Source of the DNA: Candidatus Geothermocultor quzhuomuensis
GTDB taxonomy: Bacteria > Actinomycetota > Aquicultoria > Geothermocultorales > Geothermocultoraceae
Length of the DNA stretch: 64,000 nucleotides
Direction of reading: 5' to 3'
NCBI GenBank assembly: GCA_015711795.1
Contig: JACVJC010000010.1
Location: 1-64,000 of the forward strand
Shown here: piece by piece, positions 55,022-62,806 of the stretch
How the letters are laid out: each line of letters opens with the position of its first letter
Numbering within the stretch: position 1 is the stretch's first letter
The notes under the pieces: model-generated
The model's input: only the letters and a program-made list of their open reading frames with translations
What the model was told of the DNA's origin: nothing
Database searches by the model: none
Translations under genes and position numbers: made by a program

Positions 55022-56212
55022 TTACTTTTGATAAGGAACCCATTGGCCATTCTGAGCTACTGATTTAGTGATAAAAGCAGAGACATCTTTCCCTTTAATT
55101 TGAATTTCGCCATCTTCATCAAAACTTAATGTGCCAATAACTCCTGTATATTCAGCCTCGTGAAGTGCTTTGATAATATTCTCACCTTTTAAGCTATTTG
55201 CTTTCTTAATAGCTTCAACTAAAATACCTACCGCATCGTAATTGTTTTCCGAATAAGGTCCTGGGTCCTTACCATAAGCTTTCTTGTATTTCTCTTTAAA
55301 CTCATCATAAGCTCTCATATCTTTTGCCTCTAAAGAAGCAAAAGTACAAAGGGCGCCTTCCATGTTTTGAGCTCCACCGGCTTCTTTAAAGATTTCTGTA
55401 GATTTAATGCCATCTCCACCCATCAATTTGATATTCTTCAATCCTTGCTCTACCATTTGCTTTCTCAACAAACCTGCTTCGCGATGGTATCCAGTAAAAA
55501 CAACCACTTCAGCTCCGAAGCTTTTAATGTTTTGAATCTGAGCTGAGAAGTCAGTGTCTCCTTCAGTGCAATGTTCCCTCAAAGTTTCAATCTTTGCATC
55601 TTTTAAAACTTTTTCAACTTCATCACCGAGACCAACAGCATAATCACCTTTATCATCCATAACCGCTACTTTCTTAAAGCCTAATTCAACTACCCATTTG
55701 CCAAGGACACGACCTTGTAAAGCATCTGAAAGACAAGTTCTAAAGAAATTCTCATGAGCTTTAGCTAAGCCAGCTAAAGTTGCTGAGCCTGAAATTACAG
55801 GAATCTTGTTTTTCTTGTAGACCGGTAAGGCAGCATTGGTATTACCACTTGTTAAAGCACCAATTACAGCTATAGCTCCTCGGTCAACAGCATTTTGAGC
55901 AACAATAGCAGACTCAGCTGGTTCTCCTTTATCGTCCATACTAATAAGCTTTATCACATACTCAGTACTCCCTACTCTAAACGGACTAAAATCTTTCACC
56001 GCTAGCTCAATCCCATTTTTAGCTGTTAAACCATAATCAGCCAATCCTCCCGTTAAGGATGTGTGAGCAACTAGAATAATCTCTTTTTTCTTAACTGCTT
56101 CTTCCTTTACCTCTTTCTTCACCTTTTCTTTAGGAGCGCAACCTATTACCAAAAAAGCAGCCAGAGTTAATACCAAAAGTACCACAACAACCTTTTGAAT
56201 TATTTTAAACAA
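55022..56212 (-). CDS. livK: Branched-chain amino-acid type binding lipoprotein LivK
   Basis: The protein has a hydrophobic signal (residues 9-24) with a lipobox ending LVIGC (lipid-attached cysteine at about 25). The type I periplasmic-binding fold follows: AHTSLTGGLADYGL, DDKGEPAESAIVAQNAVDRGAIAVIG and YSENNYDAVGILVEAI. It is an exported lipoprotein that captures leucine/isoleucine/valine or a related ligand for LivHMGF. The length of 396 residues is normal. The start is TTG after GGGGGAAGG. Confidence 0.92.
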   Translation of the reverse strand: MFKIIQKVVVVLLVLTLAAFLVIGCAPKEKVKKEVKEEAVKKKEIILVAHTSLTGGLADYGLTAKNGIELAVKDFSPFRVGSTEYVIKLISMDDKGEPAESAIVAQNAVDRGAIAVIGALTSGNTNAALPVYKKNKIPVISGSATLAGLAKAHENFFRTCLSDALQGRVLGKWVVELGFKKVAVMDDKGDYAVGLGDEVEKVLKDAKIETLREHCTEGDTDFSAQIQNIKSFGAEVVVFTGYHREAGLLRKQMVEQGLKNIKLMGGDGIKSTEIFKEAGGAQNMEGALCTFASLEAKDMRAYDEFKEKYKKAYGKDPGPYSENNYDAVGILVEAIKKANSLKGENIIKALHEAEYTGVIGTLSFDEDGEIQIKGKDVSAFITKSVAQNGQWVPYQK

Positions 56213-56302
56213 TTTTCCTTCCCCCTTTCCTAAAGAATTTTTTATTATATATACTCTTTTCCACCCCCCTTCACTTCCAAAAGTATCGCTTAATTAAAGA
56301 TA

Positions 56303-56330
56303 ATTATAGCAATTCTCCTTAAAACTCAAA
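56303..56330 (-). promoter_or_regulatory. livK promoter (extended -10)
   Basis: On the minus strand TATAAT (56303-56308) is preceded by TGC, an extended -10. A partial -35 (TTTGAG or TTGAGT, 56324-56330) lies 15-16 bp upstream. Confidence 0.5.
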
Positions 56331-56339
56331 GAGGAAATA

Positions 56340-56852
56340 TTAAAGAATTTCCTCTTGCCATTTAATTAATCTCTTTTTATACTCAGGATCATTTAAATTT
56401 TTTAAAATCATAACTAAAGCATCTTCAACCGGTTTAGTGTAATAACCTTGCCTTACATAGGCGACCTCAAAGCCAAACTTTTCATATAAATGTCGGGCAA
56501 CAATGTTAGAGGCTCTAACCTCAAGGCTAAGTTGAAAAAGACCCCTTTCAATTGCCTCAGTGAGAATCTTAATTAAAAGCAATCTTGCCAATCCTCTCCT
56601 TTGAAAGAGGGGATCAACTGCTAAAGTGGTAATATGCCCCTCACCTGAAAAGAAAAATAAGCCCACGTAACCGACAATCTTCTTATCAACCCGGGCAACA
56701 AAATAAACTCTATTTTCCTGAGTTAACTCATCTAAAAAAATGTTATAACTCCAAGGAACAGTAAAAACTTGATTCTCAATAGCAATAACCTCAGCTAAAT
56801 CATCAATTTTCATAGGTTCAAGATTAACTTTTTTTTCTCTTGCGAGCTTCAA
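56340..56852 (-). CDS. rimI: Ribosomal-protein-alanine N-acetyltransferase family (RimI)
   Basis: The GNAT fold shows the acetyl-CoA loop QRRGLARLLL, LEVRASNIVARHLYEKFGFE and YYTKPVEDALVM. RimI acetylates the amino-terminus of ribosomal protein S18 or other proteins. The length of 170 residues is slightly long. It is the third gene of a tsaE-tsaB-rimI operon, a common arrangement, and overlaps tsaB by 29 bp. Confidence 0.88.
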   Translation of the reverse strand: MKLAREKKVNLEPMKIDDLAEVIAIENQVFTVPWSYNIFLDELTQENRVYFVARVDKKIVGYVGLFFFSGEGHITTLAVDPLFQRRGLARLLLIKILTEAIERGLFQLSLEVRASNIVARHLYEKFGFEVAYVRQGYYTKPVEDALVMILKNLNDPEYKKRLIKWQEEIL

Positions 56853-57528
56853 TTAATCCCTCCTCAGCATAAGAAAGGCGAAGGTAAATTGGGGTAACTT
56901 CCATTAAGCTTTGAGGAACAAAACCTTCCTTTGATTGAAGAAAGTGCAAAGAAATTAAATTTGCAGCATAAGGTAACCATTTTTCTGAAGATGAAAGAAT
57001 AAAATTGCGATTTTTAAAGATTTCTTGATACACTTTTATTCCATTACCAGCTAAGATAATTTTCTCTTTTCTTTTCTTAAGAACTTCCTTCACTTCTTGA
57101 GGATAAGCTACTTGGTAGCCAGAGACTCTTCTAAAGCCATTTTTTAGCCGATAAAGAGAGAAATAAACCTGTAGCCTTTTGGCATCAACTAAAGGGCAAA
57201 CAAGCTCTCCGTTTCCAAAAAAATTAAAAGCAATGGCATCAAGCGAAGAAATACCAATTAAAGGAATTTTGAGACTTTGTGAAAGGCCTCGAGCGCTGGT
57301 GACTCCAATTCTTACTCCAGTATAAGAACCAGGGCCAATTCCTACCACAATCAGTTCGATTTCACTTATTACCTTGCCTACTTCCTTTAAAAGTTCATCA
57401 ATCAACGGGAAAAGTCTTTCCTGATGAGAATGGGGACCATAAAGAGTCTTCTCACGCAAGATTTCCTCTCCCAACCCAATTGCCACTGAAGAATAATCCG
57501 AACTCGTATCAAAAGCCAGTGTCAGCAT
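56824..57528 (-). CDS. tsaB: tRNA threonylcarbamoyladenosine accessory protein TsaB
   Basis: An ASKHA-fold paralogue of TsaD with TLAFDTSSDYSSVAIG, GPGSYTGVRIGVTSARGL and ISSLDAIA. It dimerises with TsaD and TsaE to make t6A37 in tRNA. The length of 234 residues is normal. It overlaps tsaE by 20 bp and rimI by 29 bp. The carboxy-terminus (AEEGLIEARKRKKS) is free of known domains. Confidence 0.94.
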   Translation of the reverse strand: MLTLAFDTSSDYSSVAIGLGEEILREKTLYGPHSHQERLFPLIDELLKEVGKVISEIELIVVGIGPGSYTGVRIGVTSARGLSQSLKIPLIGISSLDAIAFNFFGNGELVCPLVDAKRLQVYFSLYRLKNGFRRVSGYQVAYPQEVKEVLKKRKEKIILAGNGIKVYQEIFKNRNFILSSSEKWLPYAANLISLHFLQSKEGFVPQSLMEVTPIYLRLSYAEEGLIEARKRKKS

Positions 57529-58006
57529 TAAACCACCTCTTTACTCTCTCTACCCAAGAAACTCCATGAGGAACAATCTTTATTTTTCTCTCTTTTTCCT
57601 TTAAAGTTCTCTTTAATTCAATTTCGAGAAAATCACCAGAGAGAAGAGAATAAATTTTTTCCCCCCATTCAATGACACTTACTCCATCCCCAAAAAGATA
57701 TTCCTCATAGCCCAAATCCTCAAGTTCTTCTAAGGAAAGACGATAAAGGTCAAAGTGGTAAACGGGAAGTTTTCCCTTATATTCGCGGATAATAACAAAG
57801 GTTGGACTGGTAACCTTTCTTTTAATTCCTAACCCTTTAGCTAGCCCTTGGACAAAACAAGTCTTTCCCGCCCCTAAATCACCAGTGAGAGAAATCACAT
57901 CCCTTGGATAAAGGAGTGGAGAAAGTCGGAAAGCAAGTTTTTTTGTCTCTTGAGGAGAATGAGTTCTTAACTCTGTTTTTTTCTCTAAATTAGCCCTTTT
58001 GCCCAT
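57509..58006 (-). CDS. tsaE: tRNA threonylcarbamoyladenosine ATPase TsaE
   Basis: A P-loop ATPase of 165 residues with GDLGAGKTCFVQGLAKGLG, VTSPTFVIIREY and HFDLYRL, followed by IEWGEKI. TsaE powers turnover of the TsaBD complex. It is first in the tsaE-tsaB-rimI operon. The first 12 residues are lysine-rich, and the exact start is uncertain. Confidence 0.94.
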   Translation of the reverse strand: MGKRANLEKKTELRTHSPQETKKLAFRLSPLLYPRDVISLTGDLGAGKTCFVQGLAKGLGIKRKVTSPTFVIIREYKGKLPVYHFDLYRLSLEELEDLGYEEYLFGDGVSVIEWGEKIYSLLSGDFLEIELKRTLKEKERKIKIVPHGVSWVERVKRWFNADTGF

Positions 58007-58088
58007 AAAAAAATACTATCACAAGCACTATCAATTTTTAAAATAGTTAAAGCAAAGAGTGACCTACTAGTAAACATAATCAACAAAT

Positions 58089-58175
58089 TCAGTCCTCGAT
58101 GATGAAGAAAAGTTGCTCCACAGAACTGTTTAAAGCTTTAGCAATATCAAAGGCATTAGATATTCCCCCATTTTT
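58089..58175 (-). pseudogene. Remnant of a Cro/CI-type (XRE) HTH regulator
   Basis: On the minus strand a short frame ending at 58089 reads GISNAFDIAKALNSSVEQLF then FIIED and a stop. This matches the end of an XRE HTH domain (IAKALNxSxEELF). Upstream the frame is not HTH-like and has no start with a ribosome site, so only the carboxy-terminal helix survives. It may have belonged to a phage- or plasmid-type repressor. Confidence 0.5.
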
Positions 58176-58367
58176 TGTAACAAACCAAAGAAAGGTTGAA
58201 AACAAAAACTTGCAAAGCAAATATCAGAGCAAAAGCGTAGCTTAAGACAACAGCGGCTTTATTTGAAGCTAAAGTAAAGTCAGAACAAAGAAAATAAGAG
58301 ACGAGACAAAAGCATTTTTTGTTGACTTGTAAATGTTAATTTCAAGCCGTTTGTCACTGATTGACTC

Positions 58368-58478
58368 TCTAAATTCAAAGAAACCAAAAAAGCCAAAAAA
58401 CCCATAAAAACCTACATTGCTTGCTAACAAACCTAATAAACTAAGAAAACTAAACAAGTCTAAATAGCTTAACAAACC
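58368..58478 (-). repeat. Degenerate 9-bp minisatellite (11 units plus one 12-bp unit)
   Basis: Read on the minus strand the stretch splits into consecutive 9-mers such as GGTTTGTTA, AGTTTTCTT, AGTTTATTA, GGTTTTTAT and GGCTTTTTT, with a single 12-bp unit (GCAAGCAATGTA) in the middle. Consensus is about RGTTTNTTN, and GGTTTGTTA occurs twice exactly. The period is a multiple of three, so a minus-strand frame at 58269-58544 stays open as Leu/Phe/Gly/Ser-rich sequence. I regard that frame as a by-product, not a proven gene. Confidence 0.65.
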
Positions 58479-58516
58479 TCTTTTTATCTTAGACACCCCT
58501 TTAATGTTAAAATTAG

Positions 58517-58531
58517 ATAACATTTTGTTAT
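58517..58531. promoter_or_regulatory. Perfect palindrome ATAACA-TTT-TGTTAT, possible operator
   Basis: A 15-bp palindrome in the gene-poor stretch, followed by AT-rich sequence and a minus-strand TTGACA (58552-58557). The size and symmetry suit an XRE-type repressor site, which would fit the regulator remnant 350 bp away. No direct evidence of function. Confidence 0.35.
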
Positions 58532-58573
58532 AAATATATAACACAATAAAATGTCAACACGGGCATAAAAAAC

Positions 58574-58602
58574 TTGACAACTTTTTAAATACTATATATA
58601 GT
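58574..58602 (+). promoter_or_regulatory. Strong promoter for the 54-residue gene
   Basis: A perfect TTGACA (58574-58579) and TATAGT (58597-58602) are exactly 17 bp apart. ACAACT (58577-58582) and AGTTGT (58600-58605) form an inverted pair straddling the promoter, a possible operator. Confidence 0.65.
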
Positions 58603-58707
58603 TGTTGAAAGTGAAATTTTCCTAAATATTGAGTTTTTGGGGGAGGGAAGGAATAAAGAAACTTTAAGCCTTCCAATTCGTTATAAATAGCAAAGGAGGG
58701 AGGAAAA

Positions 58708-58872
58708 ATGGAAGAGTTGAACTTTAAAAGCTTAACTCCTCAGCAAAAGGAAGTCATTAACTCTATCTTAAAAGTAATTGAGGAAGGGAAAAAGTATAAC
58801 GACTCAATTAAAGAGATAATTAATTCCCTTTCTCACCGCTTAGAAGAAAAAGAAGCAATTGAAGCAAAATAA
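58708..58872 (+). CDS. Small acidic helical protein of unknown function
   Basis: The 54-residue frame starts with ATG directly after AAAGGAGGGAGG, one of the strongest ribosome sites in the window, with a consensus-like promoter 106 bp upstream. The product (MEELNFKSLTPQQKEVINSI at the start, HRLEEKEAIEAK at the end) is charged and probably two short helices. It has no cysteines and no membrane segment. I do not recognise it. It is convergent with the GAF-GGDEF gene, 8 bp apart. It could be a small regulator or adaptor. Confidence 0.65.
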   Translation: MEELNFKSLTPQQKEVINSILKVIEEGKKYNDSIKEIINSLSHRLEEKEAIEAK

Positions 58873-58880
58873 ACTTAAAA

Positions 58881-60065
58881 TTATAAAATTTTGTGTTGAT
58901 GTAATTTCTTATTGCTTGATTTGTAGTTAACAACTCTATTTCTTCCTCTCCGTTTAGCTAAATAAAGAGCTTGGTCTGCACAAGCAATTAAATCTGATTG
59001 TTTAGTTGCATCAATGGGATAAGTTGCTACTCCCAAGCTAATAGTTCTTCTAACTAAGGGATGTTTTTTATTTCCTTCAAATGTCTCATTCTCAAAAGCT
59101 TTCCTGATTTTTTCTGCTACCTCAAATGCTTTTTCTTTGTCGGTTTGAGGTAGCGCAACAACAAACTCCTCACCTCCATAGCGGGCAACAATGTCAATCT
59201 CTCGAACATTTTGTCTGAGGACTTTTCCCATTCTCTTAAGTACGAGGTCGCCTTTAGGGTGACCAAAAGTATCATTAAATTTTTTAAAGTGGTCGATATC
59301 AATCATAATTAAGGAAAGAACCAATCCGAAACGCCTTGCTCGACTGAGCTCCTCTTCCAAGCGCTGATGAAAATGCCCATGGTTGTAAAGCTCAGTTAAT
59401 CGGTCAGTAACGGATAATTTTTCAATTTCTTGGTAAAAGAGAGCATTTTGTAAAGCAGCGGCTGACATTTGGCCAATCTCAGATAATCTTTCCAATTCAT
59501 CCTTGGTTAGATTTCGTTTCTCTTTTGAAGCTATTCCTAAGGCGCCTAAAACTCTTTCTTTGATTACTAAAGGAACAGCACTGATTGATTTGGGGGTCTT
59601 TTTAAAGATTGTACATTTAAAAGCACTTTTTTCCAGATCATCGATATTAATTAATTTGCCACTTGAAACAGACTGACCAAGAATTCCCTGCCCAACTTTT
59701 ATTTTTTTTTCTAAAAACTTTGGGTTAATGCCCTGGCTTGACTTAAGAAAAAGCTCATTCTTTTCAGGATCGAGGAGGTAAAGGAAACTCATCTCAGCAC
59801 CGAGGATGCCAACTAATCCATCCATAATAGTTTTAGCAACTTCATCTAAGTCAAGGGTCTTGGCAAGAAGTTTTGTAAGTTCATGAATGAAATAAATTTC
59901 AGCATAAAGAGCTTCTTGTTCCTGATAAGTTTTTTCTATTTCTTTCATTTTTTTTAATTTTTCTTCCTGTCTCTTCAGTCTCTTTAGAGCAGAATCTAAT
60001 TCTTTTTTAAGTTTAACTATATTGCTTTTTCTCTTTTCTTCCACCATTTTTTTGGGTAAACTCAT
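58881..60065 (-). CDS. GAF-GGDEF diguanylate cyclase
   Basis: A lysine-rich coiled coil (about residues 10-50) leads into a GAF-type sensor domain (about 60-205, with GILGAEMSFLYLLD and AVPLVIKERVLGALGIAS) and a GGDEF domain. The active-site loop is ARYGGEEF and the RxxD inhibitory site (REID) is five residues upstream, so it should make c-di-GMP and be product-inhibited. The ATG at 60065 follows AGGAAGG and gives 394 residues. An ATG at 60101 would add 12 and overlap cheD. It is last in the chemotaxis operon, linking c-di-GMP to motility. Confidence 0.9.
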   Translation of the reverse strand: MSLPKKMVEEKRKSNIVKLKKELDSALKRLKRQEEKLKKMKEIEKTYQEQEALYAEIYFIHELTKLLAKTLDLDEVAKTIMDGLVGILGAEMSFLYLLDPEKNELFLKSSQGINPKFLEKKIKVGQGILGQSVSSGKLINIDDLEKSAFKCTIFKKTPKSISAVPLVIKERVLGALGIASKEKRNLTKDELERLSEIGQMSAAALQNALFYQEIEKLSVTDRLTELYNHGHFHQRLEEELSRARRFGLVLSLIMIDIDHFKKFNDTFGHPKGDLVLKRMGKVLRQNVREIDIVARYGGEEFVVALPQTDKEKAFEVAEKIRKAFENETFEGNKKHPLVRRTISLGVATYPIDATKQSDLIACADQALYLAKRRGRNRVVNYKSSNKKLHQHKIL

Positions 60066-60075
60066 TTTTGCCTTC

Positions 60076-60531
60076 CTAAATCTCTTTTTGCCCTTTAGCA
60101 TAAGATTTTACTACTATTTTCCCATTTTTAGTATCAAAAAAAACACTTCGAGCATAGTCACCACCGGTATCCTCTGAAACAATTTTAATTCTTTCTTTAA
60201 AAAGAACATCTTTAACAACTGAAACATTCCGTTGTCCAACTCTACTATTTTCCGACCCAATAAACATAAAGGCTCCGCCAACTATTTTAGCAACTATTCT
60301 TCCCCTCCTAGCACCTAATCTAACCATTTTTTTAATCATATAAGGAATAGCTGTATTAGCATATTTAACAGCGTTTTCCGGTTTAGCGGTGGGGCTTTCA
60401 GGGAGCAAAATATGAGCTAAGGCACCAATTGATTTCTGATTATCATATAAAGCAACGGCAACACACGAACCCAAAGCTAAACTAACGAGAAGCTGCCCGC
60501 TTGAAGAAACCTTCATGTGAGCTAAGCCCAC
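60076..60531 (-). CDS. cheD: Chemoreceptor glutamine deamidase CheD
   Basis: The 151-residue protein has the CheD active site: catalytic cysteine in LALGSCVAVALYD and histidine in GALAHILLP. RGRIVAKIVGGA and VGQRNV are also conserved. It deamidates glutamines in chemoreceptors and binds CheC. The start is an ATG or a nearby alternative, just after cheC. Chemoreceptor genes are not in the window. Confidence 0.94.
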   Translation of the reverse strand: MGLAHMKVSSSGQLLVSLALGSCVAVALYDNQKSIGALAHILLPESPTAKPENAVKYANTAIPYMIKKMVRLGARRGRIVAKIVGGAFMFIGSENSRVGQRNVSVVKDVLFKERIKIVSEDTGGDYARSVFFDTKNGKIVVKSYAKGQKEI

Positions 60532-60554
60532 TTGGACCTCTCTTTTTGACAGTT

Positions 60555-61169
60555 TTAATTCACCCCAATTTTTTTAAAAATCATTTCCCAAGATTTAGGT
60601 TCAGCAATAAAAAATATGACTGCTTTAATTCGGCTAGCTTTCTCAATTATTTCCGTCTCAACGATGAGAGCTTTTTCTGCTTGAAATCCAAGTTCAGCAA
60701 GGGAAGAAGAAAAAATCGCACCAGCCATATCCATAGCAAAACTTGGAACTGAGGGTATTAAAACAATGTTAATGAATTTAGCTAAGGCATTAAGGTAAGA
60801 AGCAGCTAAGATATTGCCAACTTGCCTTAATAATTCCCTTTCTAGTTCCCCAATAATCTTGGTTGTCCCAAAATTTTTTCCTTCAAGCAAATCAACCATT
60901 TTTAAACCGCTCTTACTTGGAACAAGAAAAAGGATTCCACCAGGAATTTCCCCCAAAACTTTGTTAAAAACTGCAACGACTGGTATTTCAGCTCCTCCCA
61001 TAACTTCGGTCAGTTTCTTTAAGGGAACTAAATTGGCCTCCGGCACAGTTATCAAGATTTTTCGGTCAACAAATTGGGAAAGAGCAGTAGCAGCATGACC
61101 AGCTCCAATAGTCCCAATTTCTTTTAAAACATCTTTTTGAAGCTCCTTTAAGGAATTTCTCTTAGCCAT
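60555..61169 (-). CDS. cheC: CheC-type CheY-P phosphatase homologue with altered active sites
   Basis: CheC proteins have two D/SxxxExxNx22P phosphatase motifs. Here the first reads D13, E17, T20 (Asn replaced), P43. The second reads E112, Q116 (Glu replaced), N119, P142. The 22-residue spacing to proline is exact in both, so the identification is firm. Each site, however, lacks one of the two residues thought to be needed for CheY-P hydrolysis. It may mainly bind and regulate CheD. The ATG at 61169 follows GAGGAAGG. A TTG at 61184 would overlap cheA. It has 204 residues. Confidence 0.85.
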   Translation of the reverse strand: MAKRNSLKELQKDVLKEIGTIGAGHAATALSQFVDRKILITVPEANLVPLKKLTEVMGGAEIPVVAVFNKVLGEIPGGILFLVPSKSGLKMVDLLEGKNFGTTKIIGELERELLRQVGNILAASYLNALAKFINIVLIPSVPSFAMDMAGAIFSSSLAELGFQAEKALIVETEIIEKASRIKAVIFFIAEPKSWEMIFKKIGVN

Positions 61170-61180
61170 TTTGTCCTTCC

Positions 61181-62797
61181 TCAACCTTTTTCCTCAACTA
61201 ACCCTGAAGAAAGGCTTCGAGTATCAAGAATTAAAGCAACTTTACCATCCCCTAAAATTGTTGCCCCTCCCAACCCTTTTAAACCTTTAAACATTTTATC
61301 TAGGGATTTGATGACCACATCCTGCTGCCCTAAAATTTCATCAACAATTAGGCCCACTTTTTTACCAGATACTTCAACAACAACAGCTTGCTTATTGCGT
61401 ATATCTTCATCGTGTGGGAAGTGAAAGGCTTCTCTTAAATCGAGAAGAGGAATAATTTCCTGATGAAGTTTAATTACTTTTTCTCTTCGGATTCTCCGAA
61501 CCCTTTTATTTTTAAGACTTGAAATCTTAACAATATTATTGAGAGGAATGGCTAAAACATTTCTTTCTACTTTAACGAGTAAAGAGGGAATAATAACCAA
61601 GGTAAGAGGGAGCCTTAAGATAAATTGGCTTCCCTTCCCAGGTTGTGTTTTTATCTCAAGTGTTCCCCCCAGCTCCTCAACCTTATTTTTGACAATATCC
61701 ATTCCAATTCCCCGACCGGAGAGAGGGGAAACTTTTTTAGAAGTGGTAAAACCAGGTTCACAGATAAAATAAACTAAATCTTCATCGCAAATTGTTTTAG
61801 CTTTCTCCGGATGAAGAGAGCCAATCTCAATTGCTCTTTTTCGAACTTCTTCAAGATTAATTCCTCTTCCATCATCAGTAACTTCAATGACAACAGAGTT
61901 CTTCTCTTTTCTAGCTTTTAAGTGAACTACGCCCTCTCTCTTCTTTCCCTTCCTTTCCCGTTCTTCTGGCAACTCGATACCGTAGTCTATTGCATTTCGA
62001 ATCAGGTGAAGGATGGAGTCACTAATTTCATCGAGAATCATCCGATCTAATTCAATTTCCCCTCCTTCAATGAGAAACTCTACTTCCTTATTAAGTTGCC
62101 GAGCTATGTCCCGAGCAAACCGAGGAAAACGGTTAAAGACATTTTCCACCGGGATCATCCTTGCTTTTATTACCTCATCCTGAAGGAGAAGAGAAACTCT
62201 TTTTAATTCATCAAGGGCTTCACTTAATTGTTCAAGATTGTAGCGGGAGCCAATTCTTTCAAGTTTAGAGCGGGCAATGATTAACTCTCCAGTTAGATCA
62301 ACCAAGTTATCAAGATGAGAGAGGTTAATCCGAACAGTTTTGGATTTAAGAGAAGGAGTAAAGGATTCTTTAGCTTTAGGAGAAATTTTCTCTTTTCTCT
62401 CGAGTCTGACTTTTCCCACCATCCCTACCGTTGCTTCTTCTATTTTTTTAAGCAAACCCTTTAAATTAATTGAAGGTTTTTCTCCTGATGAGGCTAACTC
62501 AATTAAATTTTGAAGGGTATCATGACTTTCAAAGAGCAAGTCAATAGTGGAAGAAAAAAGAGGCTGACCTTTCTTTAAGAAATCAAGGAGGGTTTCTAAT
62601 TTATGAGTTAATTGAGCAATTTTATCAAAACCCATTGCGGCTGCCATACTTTTAAGTGAATGGACACTCCGGAAAATTTCTTCAAGGGGTTCAATGTTGT
62701 CAGGTTCCCTTTCTAAAAGGAGGAGAGAGTTAATAAAGTTTTGAAGAAGTTCACGAGATTCAGTATTAAAAAGAGAAAGGTAATCAAACTGATTCAA
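61181..62797 (-). CDS. cheA: Chemotaxis histidine kinase CheA (no P2 domain)
   Basis: Domain order: an Hpt (P1) domain with phospho-accepting H46 (SVHSLKSMAAAMGF), a short linker and a P3 dimerisation helix pair (LDNLVDLTGELIIARSKLER). Then a P4 ATPase (HLIRNAIDYG, VTDDGRGI, SGRGIGMDIV) and a P5 CheW-like domain. The 538 residues are shorter than classic CheA (about 650-700). No P2 CheY-binding domain fits between P1 and P3. It phosphorylates CheY and CheB. cheW is not adjacent. Confidence 0.94.
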   Translation of the reverse strand: MNQFDYLSLFNTESRELLQNFINSLLLLEREPDNIEPLEEIFRSVHSLKSMAAAMGFDKIAQLTHKLETLLDFLKKGQPLFSSTIDLLFESHDTLQNLIELASSGEKPSINLKGLLKKIEEATVGMVGKVRLERKEKISPKAKESFTPSLKSKTVRINLSHLDNLVDLTGELIIARSKLERIGSRYNLEQLSEALDELKRVSLLLQDEVIKARMIPVENVFNRFPRFARDIARQLNKEVEFLIEGGEIELDRMILDEISDSILHLIRNAIDYGIELPEERERKGKKREGVVHLKARKEKNSVVIEVTDDGRGINLEEVRKRAIEIGSLHPEKAKTICDEDLVYFICEPGFTTSKKVSPLSGRGIGMDIVKNKVEELGGTLEIKTQPGKGSQFILRLPLTLVIIPSLLVKVERNVLAIPLNNIVKISSLKNKRVRRIRREKVIKLHQEIIPLLDLREAFHFPHDEDIRNKQAVVVEVSGKKVGLIVDEILGQQDVVIKSLDKMFKGLKGLGGATILGDGKVALILDTRSLSSGLVEEKG

Positions 62798-62806
62798 GAA
62801 AACCCC

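Noticed and set aside
58269-58544. 91-residue hydrophobic minus-strand frame
   Set aside because: Mostly generated by the 9-bp minisatellite; no ribosome site and atypical composition. Kept only as a repeat.
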